In this document: positions 1-8,300 of the stretch, one piece after another
How the letters are laid out: each line of letters starts with the position of its first letter
How positions within the stretch are numbered: the stretch's first letter is position 1
Assembly: GCF_000142805.1 (NCBI RefSeq)
Contig: NC_013081.1
Coordinates: 124,001-188,000, forward strand
Reading direction: 5' to 3'
DNA length: 64,000 bases
Source: Lachancea thermotolerans CBS 6340
Lineage: Eukaryota; Ascomycota; Saccharomycetes; Saccharomycetales; Saccharomycetaceae
Made by a program: the position numbers and the translations under genes
The notes under the pieces: model-generated
The model's database searches: none
What the model saw: the letters and a program-made list of their open reading frames with translations, nothing else
What the model was told of the DNA's origin: nothing

Positions 1-442
1 CATTATTTTCCAATTCTGGCAACGTCTTATCGACCCACCCGTTCTGTAACTTCACAAAGGCATAATTCAATCTAGTCTTAAGGCTGTTTGATATCTCCCG
101 GATAGGCTTCTCGTTTTCCTTGTAAACGCCCGGCGACTTGAGCTTAGGAGACGGTGACAAGAAAAGTTCAGAATTTCGAGTTTTTGGCGTGGTGGGCGGC
201 AGCAGTCGCGTTTTGACGCTCGGTGACTCAGGATTGGCGAAGTCTATACCGCTGTGTCTCTTAGAGCCTGCCACCGGCAGTGGAGAAGGCAGGAAGCCAT
301 GCAGAACTGACGACCTGCGTCCCTTGTTGTTTGGCGGGGACGGCGTTAGGGGTGACTTCGGACTTGGCGCGTCAAACTCCTCTCTCTTCCCTTCAAGAGA
401 ATGCCTATCTTTTGTTTTCTCCCTTCTTGGCGTGTTTTCCAT
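1..442 (-). CDS. SRL3/WHI5: Whi5/Srl3-family G1/S transcription repressor (partial, runs off the left edge)
   Basis: About 147 codons are visible from the first ATG (440-442 on the complement); the C-terminus lies outside the window. The N-terminal part is Ser/Thr-Pro rich (many SP/TP sites such as SPKSPLTPSP and TPKTR), as expected of a CDK-regulated repressor. Near the edge is the GTB-type motif RLNYAFVKLQNGW, which in Whi5, Srl3 and Nrm1 binds the SBF/MBF G1 transcription factors. Its upstream neighbour on the same strand is PXL1, matching S. cerevisiae YKR090W-YKR091W (PXL1-SRL3). In a pre-WGD yeast this one gene would stand for both SRL3 and WHI5. The frame stays open upstream of the ATG to about 511 without another ATG, so a short unseen 5' exon cannot be excluded. 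Family confidence is high; which S. cerevisiae copy it resembles more is not decidable here. Confidence 0.85.
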   Translation of the reverse strand, partial: MENTPRREKTKDRHSLEGKREEFDAPSPKSPLTPSPPNNKGRRSSVLHGFLPSPLPVAGSKRHSGIDFANPESPSVKTRLLPPTTPKTRNSELFLSPSPKLKSPGVYKENEKPIREISNSLKTRLNYAFVKLQNGWVDKTLPELENN

Positions 443-974
443 GAGTGTCTTCTCTAGTCGTTTTTTGGATGGTTTGAAACGGTCTCCGCCCCTTTGTTTT
501 GTACTTTGGCACTAGCCTTTTAAAAGTCAAACACGAAAGCTTCAATTTTTGCGAGACGGACGATCCTTCGGTCTTTTTCTAAAGAGAAGCAAATCTTCTG
601 CAGGTACTTTTATTATTCGACTCCGAACCGATTCCTCGGTTTCTGTTTGCCTCAGAACCTCTGTGTTGACTAATGTGTTTACCTGTTTGGCTATTGTGCT
701 GGTGCTCCTTGTTTTGATTTTCAAACTTTCAAAAAATTTCGCACATCACTGTTTCTCAAGAACAAACAAACCAGGCCTTAGAACGAGCATTCTCAGGAAG
801 TGTTCGCTGCAGATCATTGGTTTCATGCAGCTTGTTCGTAGCCGCAAGACTCAACTACTCCGCGCCTTCTGTGCCTTGAATGACAATCTTGTGTGCTTTA
901 TAAGTTTTTATACATCATGCCGAAAAACGTAGGTAGTGTTACAATGTGTCGGGGAGCTATATTTGAGAGCCTTC
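443..974. other. Intergenic, PXL1 3' end / SRL3 promoter
   Basis: About 530 bases upstream of the Whi5/Srl3-type gene and downstream of PXL1. Short frames exist on both strands, but they lack an ATG in the right place or protein-like composition. No tRNA, repeat or recognised factor site was found by eye. Confidence 0.5.
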
Positions 975-3488
975 TCAGGTGAAGTTGATGATGCGAGTCC
1001 TCCTCTTGGAAACTGTGTTATTTTGCCCCATGTTGCCAAAAGACTCGAGCTTGAGAGCCTCAATGTCGTGGTTTGCGCAAAGTGGGAGCTCGTTGTTGAA
1101 CAAAAAGTAGTCCTCGCAGATGAACTCGCCACAGCGAAAACACTTGAGACAGTCGACATGGAAGCGCTCGTCACGGTCGTTCTCAAGGCACTTTCCCTCT
1201 ATGAAACCCTGGCAAATCCGACAGATGCTGTTGTTGGTTTCGTGGAAATGCCTCTGACAGTACGGCTCGTCGTCAAGGATGTAGCAAACGACCTTCTTCG
1301 AGAAAGTGAGCTCGCACTTTATGCATTTGAAGCAGGGACGGTGCCACTGTCCCGACAGCTCGTTGGCCTTCTTGGAATATATGCGTCTGGAAGTCACCTC
1401 GAGGCCGCATGCACGGCAGGGGCCCTCGCCAGGTGGGTATTTGAAAACAGGCACCGGTGGCTCAGCTGGTTGAGACCCCTCAACCAGGCTGGACGAGCTA
1501 GATAGCCGGTGAGGTTCTTGTTTTGTTTCTGGTTTCGCGGTCTCGGCGCGTGCTTCAGCGGTGTTTTCCAGTTGGTACAGCTGTAGGGGCTGAATGACTG
1601 GAACTTTCAAGGACTCAGTCAACTGTTGCGATGGACGCATGAAATCTGTCATGTCGCTTTCTCTGTGGTCTGCTTGCCTAGGTTCGTCTTGTCTCCGGAT
1701 ATGATAGAACTGGGGAGAATCATCTGAACCTGGGGAAATTTCTCCAGACAAGGCATGCGCCCGATCCTCGGCAACAGAAAGAACTTGAGGCGTGAACTGT
1801 TGGTCATCACCGCTCGCTATGCCCGTTTGCAACTTCGCATCTATGCCTGTGGCTGCAGGATTAGAAACAAACCCAGACAAGTAAGCACTTGATTTTTTGA
1901 AGCGACTGCTTCCAGGTGAGTGGCGCCGATTTCCAACAGATAGATTTCTGTTTAGAGAAACGTTGTCCAGCTGCGCAAGCAGCCTCTCCACCTGCAACGA
2001 CGACTTAACTGTTGCCGTTGGATCTTGAGCAGTGCCTTCTTCAGTGTCGACCTCCTGTTCTTCTCTGAGTTCTTGTTCTCTACCCACATTTTCTTCAGAG
2101 AAATGATAAGTGGGTTGTATGGAGAATTGTGGGACGCCTTGCGACAAATCGGTGTGCCCTGACGCGAGATCTATGTCGTAAACACCTGAAACACTTGCCG
2201 AGCTCTCTCTTTCAAGCCCTATTGGTTCGGCTTGCGAAATTGGGGCATCTGTGGCAGAATTTATGGACTCTGTTTGTTCCGTGGGTCTGTTTGGTGAAAG
2301 GTTAACATGCAACTCAGCAACTGGTGTAAAACTTATGCTGCTTGTACTTGTGGGGCGGGTGCGCGGTGTTGCATCCACATACTCGTTAGTCGAATCGCGG
2401 TCTAAAGGCGCAGCTTCCTGGACAGAGTCCTCAGGAGCCTTGCTCAAACGCATAATCGAATTCCATTTTGAGGCGTTATCGCCCTTCTCATTGAAGTCAT
2501 CGATATCTGCCGCGTCCTCGAAGACTTCGTCACTTTGGTTAACTGACGTGAAAGAGTCCCGTGCATAGGGCGTGAACTCGCGCTCTTGTTGAGAAGAGAA
2601 ACTGTCATTATCATTCTGTGTGAGTTGCTTGAAGCTGCGCTCAACGGGGTCAATGTCTGGTGATCTGAAGTTGCGTTCAGCTGGAGAGTTTCGCTGGTTT
2701 TCAAAGTCAAAAACTGAAGATTGCCTATTTCCCAAGTCCTCGGTGGAGAGGCGAGCTTGAGAGACTGGAGATTCTTTGCCCGCAGCCCCAGCTGCTGAAG
2801 CTGGGCTTTGACGGGCTACCGGTCCCCTTCTCGCAGTCTCGCTAGCGGAAAAGCGGTCCTGAGGAGCGCTGGAAACTTGGAAGCTACCTTCGCCAGCTGA
2901 CCGGCCTTGGGAGATTGACGATCCCCGTGTTCTGGCGCTCTTAAGGGAGGCACGGTCCGGAGAAGTCCGAGACCCATGTCTTTGGAACCTGGAATCGAGA
3001 GCCCCCCTTGACTGGGAGTCTTTCCGCAGCTGGGGAAAAGCCGCTGGCTGTGGTGACGCCTTGTGCGAACCCGCGCTCGCAAAGTTGCGACCTTCTTGTG
3101 GCTGACCTACTCTAGGGCTGAAAGCGCCCTTCGACTCATCCGATCTGCGCACCTTATAGTGCTCTTGCAAAGCAGGGGCAGATCTCTCCTTTACAAACGG
3201 AGAATGCGGAGGGCTACGGAGCGCGCTGGCGTTCTGGTACCCTCGAGGATCACGCTCGCTAACTGCTCGTTGGGCCGTCTGCGCCAGGTTTGGCGCCGAC
3301 CGCGTTCCGAAAACATCTCTGCCGCCCTCACTTACATGCCTGCCAGCGGGCAAAACACTGCCATGTGCTTCTCTGGGCTTATTCTTGTCATGAAAATTCA
3401 CATCGAAGCCTGCTCTCTCTAATGCTGTCTTGTATCTAACCTTCGGGTTCAGCGCGGGGAACGGCGAACTGTAAATCCAGCCCTGCAT
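975..3488 (-). CDS. PXL1: Paxillin-like LIM-domain protein Pxl1
   Basis: The product is 837 aa. A long, Ser-rich, low-complexity region (about residues 1-690) is followed by two LIM zinc-binding domains. LIM1 runs from CRACGLEV to the YCQRHFHE segment and LIM2 from CRICQGF to LPLCANHD, each with the ordered Cys/His zinc ligands. In S. cerevisiae Pxl1 localises to sites of polarised growth and helps Rho GTPase signalling during budding and mating; that role is family knowledge. It is somewhat longer than the 706-aa S. cerevisiae protein, the difference lying in the disordered part. Position next to the Whi5/Srl3 gene on the same strand reproduces YKR090W-YKR091W. The start is the only good upstream ATG in a continuous frame. 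Confidence 0.92.
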   Translation of the reverse strand: MQGWIYSSPFPALNPKVRYKTALERAGFDVNFHDKNKPREAHGSVLPAGRHVSEGGRDVFGTRSAPNLAQTAQRAVSERDPRGYQNASALRSPPHSPFVKERSAPALQEHYKVRRSDESKGAFSPRVGQPQEGRNFASAGSHKASPQPAAFPQLRKDSQSRGALDSRFQRHGSRTSPDRASLKSARTRGSSISQGRSAGEGSFQVSSAPQDRFSASETARRGPVARQSPASAAGAAGKESPVSQARLSTEDLGNRQSSVFDFENQRNSPAERNFRSPDIDPVERSFKQLTQNDNDSFSSQQEREFTPYARDSFTSVNQSDEVFEDAADIDDFNEKGDNASKWNSIMRLSKAPEDSVQEAAPLDRDSTNEYVDATPRTRPTSTSSISFTPVAELHVNLSPNRPTEQTESINSATDAPISQAEPIGLERESSASVSGVYDIDLASGHTDLSQGVPQFSIQPTYHFSEENVGREQELREEQEVDTEEGTAQDPTATVKSSLQVERLLAQLDNVSLNRNLSVGNRRHSPGSSRFKKSSAYLSGFVSNPAATGIDAKLQTGIASGDDQQFTPQVLSVAEDRAHALSGEISPGSDDSPQFYHIRRQDEPRQADHRESDMTDFMRPSQQLTESLKVPVIQPLQLYQLENTAEARAETAKPETKQEPHRLSSSSSLVEGSQPAEPPVPVFKYPPGEGPCRACGLEVTSRRIYSKKANELSGQWHRPCFKCIKCELTFSKKVVCYILDDEPYCQRHFHETNNSICRICQGFIEGKCLENDRDERFHVDCLKCFRCGEFICEDYFLFNNELPLCANHDIEALKLESFGNMGQNNTVSKRRTRIINFT

Positions 3489-4186
3489 TATGAAGATATA
3501 CCACGATCACTTTACAGCTTCCTAGAACCTGCCTGGTCAACTGCTCAGTTGGAGTCTAATCCTTTCGTTAAAATCTTGACGAGACAATAATCTGTCAAAT
3601 TCTTCGAGATCCGAACTTTTTCGGTATGCAATGGAACGCGTAAACAAACGCGAGCAAAGCCGCAAACCATGAAGTGATTGGGATTCGGAGCTGCTTCGCA
3701 GCCTTCAAGCAACTTCCTGTCATTTTTGAACCTACTGCGCTGTAGGCTTTTTTGGGTGCAGACGCCATGCGCGGTTTCTAGCTGTGATGCGAACGGGGCT
3801 GATGCTCGTGACTGCAGCGCACCGTTGGCAACGGACAAGAATGCACGCAAGTTGGACTTTAGTAAAATGAAAACAACGTAGTGGACGCCCGTCCTGGTAA
3901 GAGCGTGCACGTCGCTTGTTGTGCTTTCTGTACTTGTTTCTACTGCTGTGCATAAGAAGAGTTAATGAATTATATAACACTAAATGCTGAGCGTAGACAA
4001 GCTGCAATTAGACAGCGCGTTTACAAGCCGACTAGTCTGAGAATGGCGAGGAATCGCGCAAAGCACCCACTTGCGCCTCTCGTCAACGGTCAAAGTTTAT
4101 TGGCCCTATAGAGTCTCAGGTCAAAGTCCGCGTGCCACAGCGATCGCCGATAGAGCGTGATGCTCAGGAAACGCTGGCGTTTTCAG
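3489..4186. other. Intergenic, PXL1 promoter and STE24 3' end
   Basis: About 700 bases between the 5' end of PXL1 and the 3' end of STE24. The minus-strand frames here (for example 3545-3910) have unconvincing composition and no family motif. I see nothing else that can be supported. Confidence 0.5.
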
Positions 4187-5554
4187 TTATTTTTCCTTCT
4201 TCTCGGTAGCGTAGTCCAAAGCCTCCAGTCTCTCGGGCAAGGTTGGGTGCGAGTAGTGATAGCTCGAGTACAATGGATCAACGTTCATGGTCGACAGGTT
4301 CTTGACCTGCAGGTTGATTAGAGCATGGCAAAGGTCCTTGGTGTAGCCCAGCTTCTTAGCGTAGGCGTCTGCCTGGTACTCATGCAGTCTAGAAAACAGG
4401 TTGATGCCGAAGTTCAAGACGCAGTCTAGGGGCTGGAGCAGGTCGTTGAACAGCATAAACCCAATCAGAATAGGTAGCTGAGGGGTGACCACGATCGAGG
4501 GCTTAGTTGATGCAATGTTGCCCACGTAGAAGCCAAATGCAGAATACAGCGACTTGTTTTGGTAAGCAGCGCTGAAGAGAGAGAAAATGAAAAAGATGTG
4601 CACCTCGCTGAACGCAAGCATGCGCAGAATGTGATTTTTTTGCCAGTGGCCGATCTCATGTGCCAAAACGGCGGTTATCTCGTCCACCGATGCGTCCTTG
4701 ACCAGAGTATCATAGAGAACTATACGTTTGCTAGTGAAGGGCAGACCAGTGAAGTAGGCGTTGGAGTGGGATGAACGCTTGGAGCCGTCCACCACGAAAA
4801 TTTGATCGAGTGGAAAGCCCACGCGCTTAGCCAGAGCCTCGATCGAGCTCTTGAGTTCGCCGTCCTCAAGTGGCGTGAACTTGTTGAAAAGTGGCATAAT
4901 GTAGACAGGTACCAGCACCATTGCTAGAACTTGCACTGCCAGGATGAAGGAGCAGATGTACCACAAGAAGTTCGTGGGGAAAGCGTCGAAGATTTTCAAG
5001 AAGGCATACAGCAAGGGCAAACCGATCGCAGCGCTCAGAATAGTGCCTTTGATTTTGTCAGTGATCCACAATTTCAGCGTCAGCTTGTTGAAGCCAAACT
5101 TCTCTTCTAAGACAAAGTGCTGGTAGTAAGAGAGTGGGAGGTCTAGAAGGGAGGAGATGTTGGTGAGCACCGTCAAGAACAGCAAACTCTGGCCAATTGT
5201 AGAGCCCGCAGCAACTTTTAGCGGAAGCTTCTGCGCGAGCGCCTGACCCATGTGCCAAAAGCGGGGCAACAAATCGAACTTTAAAATACAAAGGTTTTGC
5301 AGGAGACCCAGAACGTCAGAGAAGATGGAGAACTTGGCTTTGGCTCGCGAATACTTCTCCGCCTTCTGCATGGTTTCCTCCTCAATCTCGCCCTCCAGTA
5401 CTTTAGGAAGCTGCTTCTTGCTCAAAGTGCGATACTGACGAAACGTCACGTACGTCTCGAAGCAGAACTGGCCCAGCGTGAAAGCAGTTACAATGGATTT
5501 CCATGGCATATTTGGGCGATCAAACGTCCTCTGAATACTTTCCACAAGAGACAT
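4187..5554 (-). CDS. STE24: CAAX prenyl protease / zinc metalloprotease Ste24
   Basis: The product is 455 aa against 453 in S. cerevisiae. Several hydrophobic segments frame the zinc metalloprotease motif HEIGH (His299, Glu300, His303); the third zinc ligand is Glu392 in the HEYQADAYAKKLGY segment. Ste24 sits in the ER and inner nuclear membrane, removes the last three residues of farnesylated CAAX proteins, makes the first N-terminal cut of a-factor precursor, and clears clogged translocons. The C-terminus is lysine-rich (TEKKEK), suggesting dilysine-type ER retention. TDA4 lies immediately upstream on the same strand, matching YJR116W-YJR117W. Length, motifs and synteny all agree. Confidence 0.97.
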   Translation of the reverse strand: MSLVESIQRTFDRPNMPWKSIVTAFTLGQFCFETYVTFRQYRTLSKKQLPKVLEGEIEEETMQKAEKYSRAKAKFSIFSDVLGLLQNLCILKFDLLPRFWHMGQALAQKLPLKVAAGSTIGQSLLFLTVLTNISSLLDLPLSYYQHFVLEEKFGFNKLTLKLWITDKIKGTILSAAIGLPLLYAFLKIFDAFPTNFLWYICSFILAVQVLAMVLVPVYIMPLFNKFTPLEDGELKSSIEALAKRVGFPLDQIFVVDGSKRSSHSNAYFTGLPFTSKRIVLYDTLVKDASVDEITAVLAHEIGHWQKNHILRMLAFSEVHIFFIFSLFSAAYQNKSLYSAFGFYVGNIASTKPSIVVTPQLPILIGFMLFNDLLQPLDCVLNFGINLFSRLHEYQADAYAKKLGYTKDLCHALINLQVKNLSTMNVDPLYSSYHYSHPTLPERLEALDYATEKKEK

Positions 5555-5925
5555 TGTCGAAGTTTTTGGGCAGTTGTCATCAAGTAGTTAGTGAGTTTTG
5601 TTAATGTATTTGTGCTAGTTAGTTTTGATTGTCCAAGTATATCGCTATGTACGCAAAGAACCGCGTGGAAGGGTCCTATAGAGCAACCTGGCCCTGCCAG
5701 GCCCCCAGGCGATCGTGGTCGCCCTCAGAAGCTCACTACTATATCTATCTGCTTCCAAAGGAGCGAAAACCTCTCTCTGGTCGCCTGAGTCTCGCATTGT
5801 CCCTGGCAGAGGCGAAAATAACTGCTGTGGTTGGCCCACCGCTTGCTTTGCAGCTTCTGGTCTTTCCGATACATGTGCCGGAACGAATTGCAACAGCTGC
5901 TGTACCGTCTAGACCTTCTCCAAAA
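5555..5925. other. Intergenic, TDA4 3' end and STE24 promoter
   Basis: About 370 bases between two genes that are both on the minus strand. Overlapping short frames on both strands look like chance. No clear factor site was seen. Confidence 0.45.
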
Positions 5926-6735
5926 TCAGTGGCCCTTTTGCTTCGACCCACTCGCCATCTTTTTGGCAATTTTGATCATTTTGCTGAGCCAGAACAGGTT
6001 GAGAGCGTCCAGCGACAGGTTGAGAGTAATCACAGTTGTGGGGATCCACGTAGGCAGCACCTTGCGTGCCTCCCATAACTTGGCGCACAAAATTGCAATG
6101 GCGGTGAACCCCCATAGCACGCGGACCACGAAAAAAGTGCCAATCAAGAGTAGTCCGTTGAGCGCATTGAACCACATTGGTACCACGGGACGCGACGAAG
6201 TGCGCGACAGTTGGCTGATGAACCAATTGATGTTGACAAATGGGGTGCTCGCCTCAAAGATCAGGAACTTTCCAACCCACGACTGACAGAATGGACGCAG
6301 CGCCAGCACGAACACGTACAGCGACGCCATAGCGTGGCCCAGAAACCCGATCCCAAACAGCGAGAAGTGCTTTAAACACACATACAGGTCCCACAGGAAG
6401 TACCCGCACGTAATGGCAGATATCATCGACGTGTACGAGTCCTGGTAGGACACAATGCTCAACGAGAGCGGCTGGAACAAGATTGGCCATGTTAGCCCCA
6501 AGCTCACCACGCACTGGAACATTGACACAGTATGGATGTCGAAGTTGAGCCGCGCGTCCTTATCTTTGAGCTCGGTGTAGTGACGTCCGAACACGAGCGC
6601 ATTCACGCGGGGCACCAGCCACCTGCTCAGAACCACCTGGTACACCAGGAAAGATCCGATGATCTCTAGGGAGTGGCGCACAAGCAGGTTGTCGCTGCCG
6701 GCAAACGGCGAGAACTTCAAGAATGGGTCTTCCAT
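5926..6735 (-). CDS. TDA4: TLC-domain membrane protein Tda4
   Basis: The first ATG in frame (6733-6735) gives 269 aa starting MEDPFLKFSPFAGSDN; the frame continues upstream to a GTG but without ATG. The protein has about six to seven hydrophobic segments and the TLC (TRAM-LAG1-CLN8) fold pattern, with conserved polar residues such as WDLYVCLKHFSLFGIGFLGH in the middle helices. S. cerevisiae Tda4 (YJR116W, 279 aa) is a membrane protein of poorly known function; TLC proteins include ceramide synthases and lipid-sensing or transport proteins, but the Lag1 catalytic signature is not evident here. It precedes STE24 on the same strand as in S. cerevisiae. The call is firm as to family; the activity is unknown. 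Confidence 0.9.
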   Translation of the reverse strand: MEDPFLKFSPFAGSDNLLVRHSLEIIGSFLVYQVVLSRWLVPRVNALVFGRHYTELKDKDARLNFDIHTVSMFQCVVSLGLTWPILFQPLSLSIVSYQDSYTSMISAITCGYFLWDLYVCLKHFSLFGIGFLGHAMASLYVFVLALRPFCQSWVGKFLIFEASTPFVNINWFISQLSRTSSRPVVPMWFNALNGLLLIGTFFVVRVLWGFTAIAILCAKLWEARKVLPTWIPTTVITLNLSLDALNLFWLSKMIKIAKKMASGSKQKGH

Positions 6736-7089
6736 GGGTAGCTTCGAAAATACTTTCGCGAAAATACTGTCAACTAAGATCCACACAACACCTCTGAGTA
6801 CAGTCTTTTAAAACTTTTGAATGGTCTCTATCCAATTGTTGGGGGCTGCGGCTTTAAACGAAAACCAACCGATGATAGTCGGAGTTCTTGGCGTTTGCTG
6901 ATTCCACGTGAACTACTTACTGAGCCTTGATGAACATGTGAAACGAAGGTAGGTTGGAAAATTTGTCGAAGGCCAATCGGGACAAAATGAGCACATGCGC
7001 ACCAGTTCGTCAGAATTTAATTCGAAGACTCCAAGGTTTCTGCGCTTGGATTAACTGGATTCTGCTACCTACGTCGATAACAACTGAAA
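6736..7089. promoter_or_regulatory. Divergent TDA4-ADO1 promoter with a CACGTG site
   Basis: This 354-base spacer separates the minus-strand TDA4 from plus-strand ADO1. A CACGTG E-box (Cbf1/Pho4-type) lies at 6905-6910, about 180 bases before the ADO1 start. Cbf1 with Met4 controls methyl-cycle and sulfur genes, and ADO1 removes adenosine made from S-adenosylhomocysteine, so Cbf1 is a reasonable candidate; this is inference. The spacer is also one edge of the rearrangement that joins YJR116W to YJR105W. Confidence 0.45.
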
Positions 7090-8115
7090 ATGAGTGCTAG
7101 CCCTAAATTGGTGTGTTTGGGAAACCCTCTTCTGGACATCCAGGCCACTGTGGACGAGGCTTACTTGGCCAAGTACAGCTTGAAGGAGAACGATGCTATC
7201 CTAGTGGACGCGAGCTCAAACGAGCCTAAGATGGCCATCTTCGACGAGCTACTGCAGTTCCCAGATGTTAAGTTCATCGCAGGAGGCGCCGCGCAAAACA
7301 CCGCCAGAGGCGCTGCCTACGTGCTGGGCGCGGGCAAGGTGGGCTATTTCGGGTCTGTGGGCCAGGACAAGTTCTCCAGCAAGCTTCTCGCGGAGAATGA
7401 AGCTGCTGGCGTCGTTTCCTACTACCAGGAGCAGAGCAAGGTCGGCACCGGTAAGTGTGCTGCCCTGATCACTGGCCACAACAGATCGCTGGTCACCGAC
7501 TTGGGTGCGGCCAACCACTTCACTCCAGACCACCTAGACAAGCACTGGGACGTGGTCGAGAAAGCGGAGCTGTTCTACATCGGCGGGTTCCATCTAACGG
7601 TGTCGCCAGGGGCCATTGTCAAGTTGGGCAAGCACGCCCAGGCTACCGGCAAGCCTTTTGTGCTGAACCTGAGCGCTCCCTTCATCCCCCAGTTCTTCAA
7701 GTCCGCCCTAGAGCAGGTCTTGCCATACACCACCTACGTGATCGGGAACGAGTCCGAGGCCGCTGCCTACGCCGAGGCTTTCGGTCTTGACTGCAAGCAG
7801 GACGACCTGGCCTCAATTGCCAAGCACGTTCTAGGAGGTTCTACCACCAGAACTGTGATCTTCACTCACGGTCTGGAACCTACTGTGATTGTGTCTGCGA
7901 ACGACGTCGCCACCCGCCCTGTCAAGGCGTTGCCAAAGGACAGCATTGTCGACACCAACGGTGCTGGTGATGCCTTTGCCGCCGGTTTCATGGCTGGCCT
8001 GACTCAAGGTAAGAACCTTGACCAGTCTGTCGACATTGGTCAATGGCTAGCTGCTCTCTCTATTCAGGAGGTCGGTGCTTCCTACCCAGCTGAGAAGTTG
8101 CAGTACCAAGGTTAA
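7090..8115 (+). CDS. ADO1: Adenosine kinase
   Basis: The product is 341 aa (340 in S. cerevisiae). It is a PfkB/ribokinase-family sugar kinase: N-terminal GNPLLDIQA carries the substrate-binding Asp16, GGAAQN at 65-70 is the glycine-rich substrate site, and DTNGAGDAF at 288-296 is the C-terminal signature with catalytic base Asp294. It phosphorylates adenosine to AMP with ATP, which keeps the S-adenosylmethionine methyl cycle running by draining adenosine. It is followed by ECM27 and LIH1, exactly as YJR105W-YJR106W-YJR107W. Codon choice is biased to preferred yeast codons (TTG, AAG, GGT), implying high expression. There is no sign of an intron. Confidence 0.98.
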   Translation: MSASPKLVCLGNPLLDIQATVDEAYLAKYSLKENDAILVDASSNEPKMAIFDELLQFPDVKFIAGGAAQNTARGAAYVLGAGKVGYFGSVGQDKFSSKLLAENEAAGVVSYYQEQSKVGTGKCAALITGHNRSLVTDLGAANHFTPDHLDKHWDVVEKAELFYIGGFHLTVSPGAIVKLGKHAQATGKPFVLNLSAPFIPQFFKSALEQVLPYTTYVIGNESEAAAYAEAFGLDCKQDDLASIAKHVLGGSTTRTVIFTHGLEPTVIVSANDVATRPVKALPKDSIVDTNGAGDAFAAGFMAGLTQGKNLDQSVDIGQWLAALSIQEVGASYPAEKLQYQG

Positions 8116-8300
8116 TTTGAAAACCGTTGTTTTATAGGTTCCTATAGAGTTTAATCACATCTTTTGATTGTCCTGCAGCGATCCCGTCTAGCGGCAGTGC
8201 CTGACAATGAATCTTTTGTTTGAGAAGCGTCCCTTATTTTAGCTTGTAAGATCATCGAAACTTGTACGTGGCTTTGAACTCATCGCCCAAGAATAGCGCA

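Noticed and set aside
549-932. 127-codon plus-strand frame with a hydrophobic stretch
   Set aside because: It begins at TTG, has no family features, and lies in the PXL1/SRL3 spacer; likely chance.
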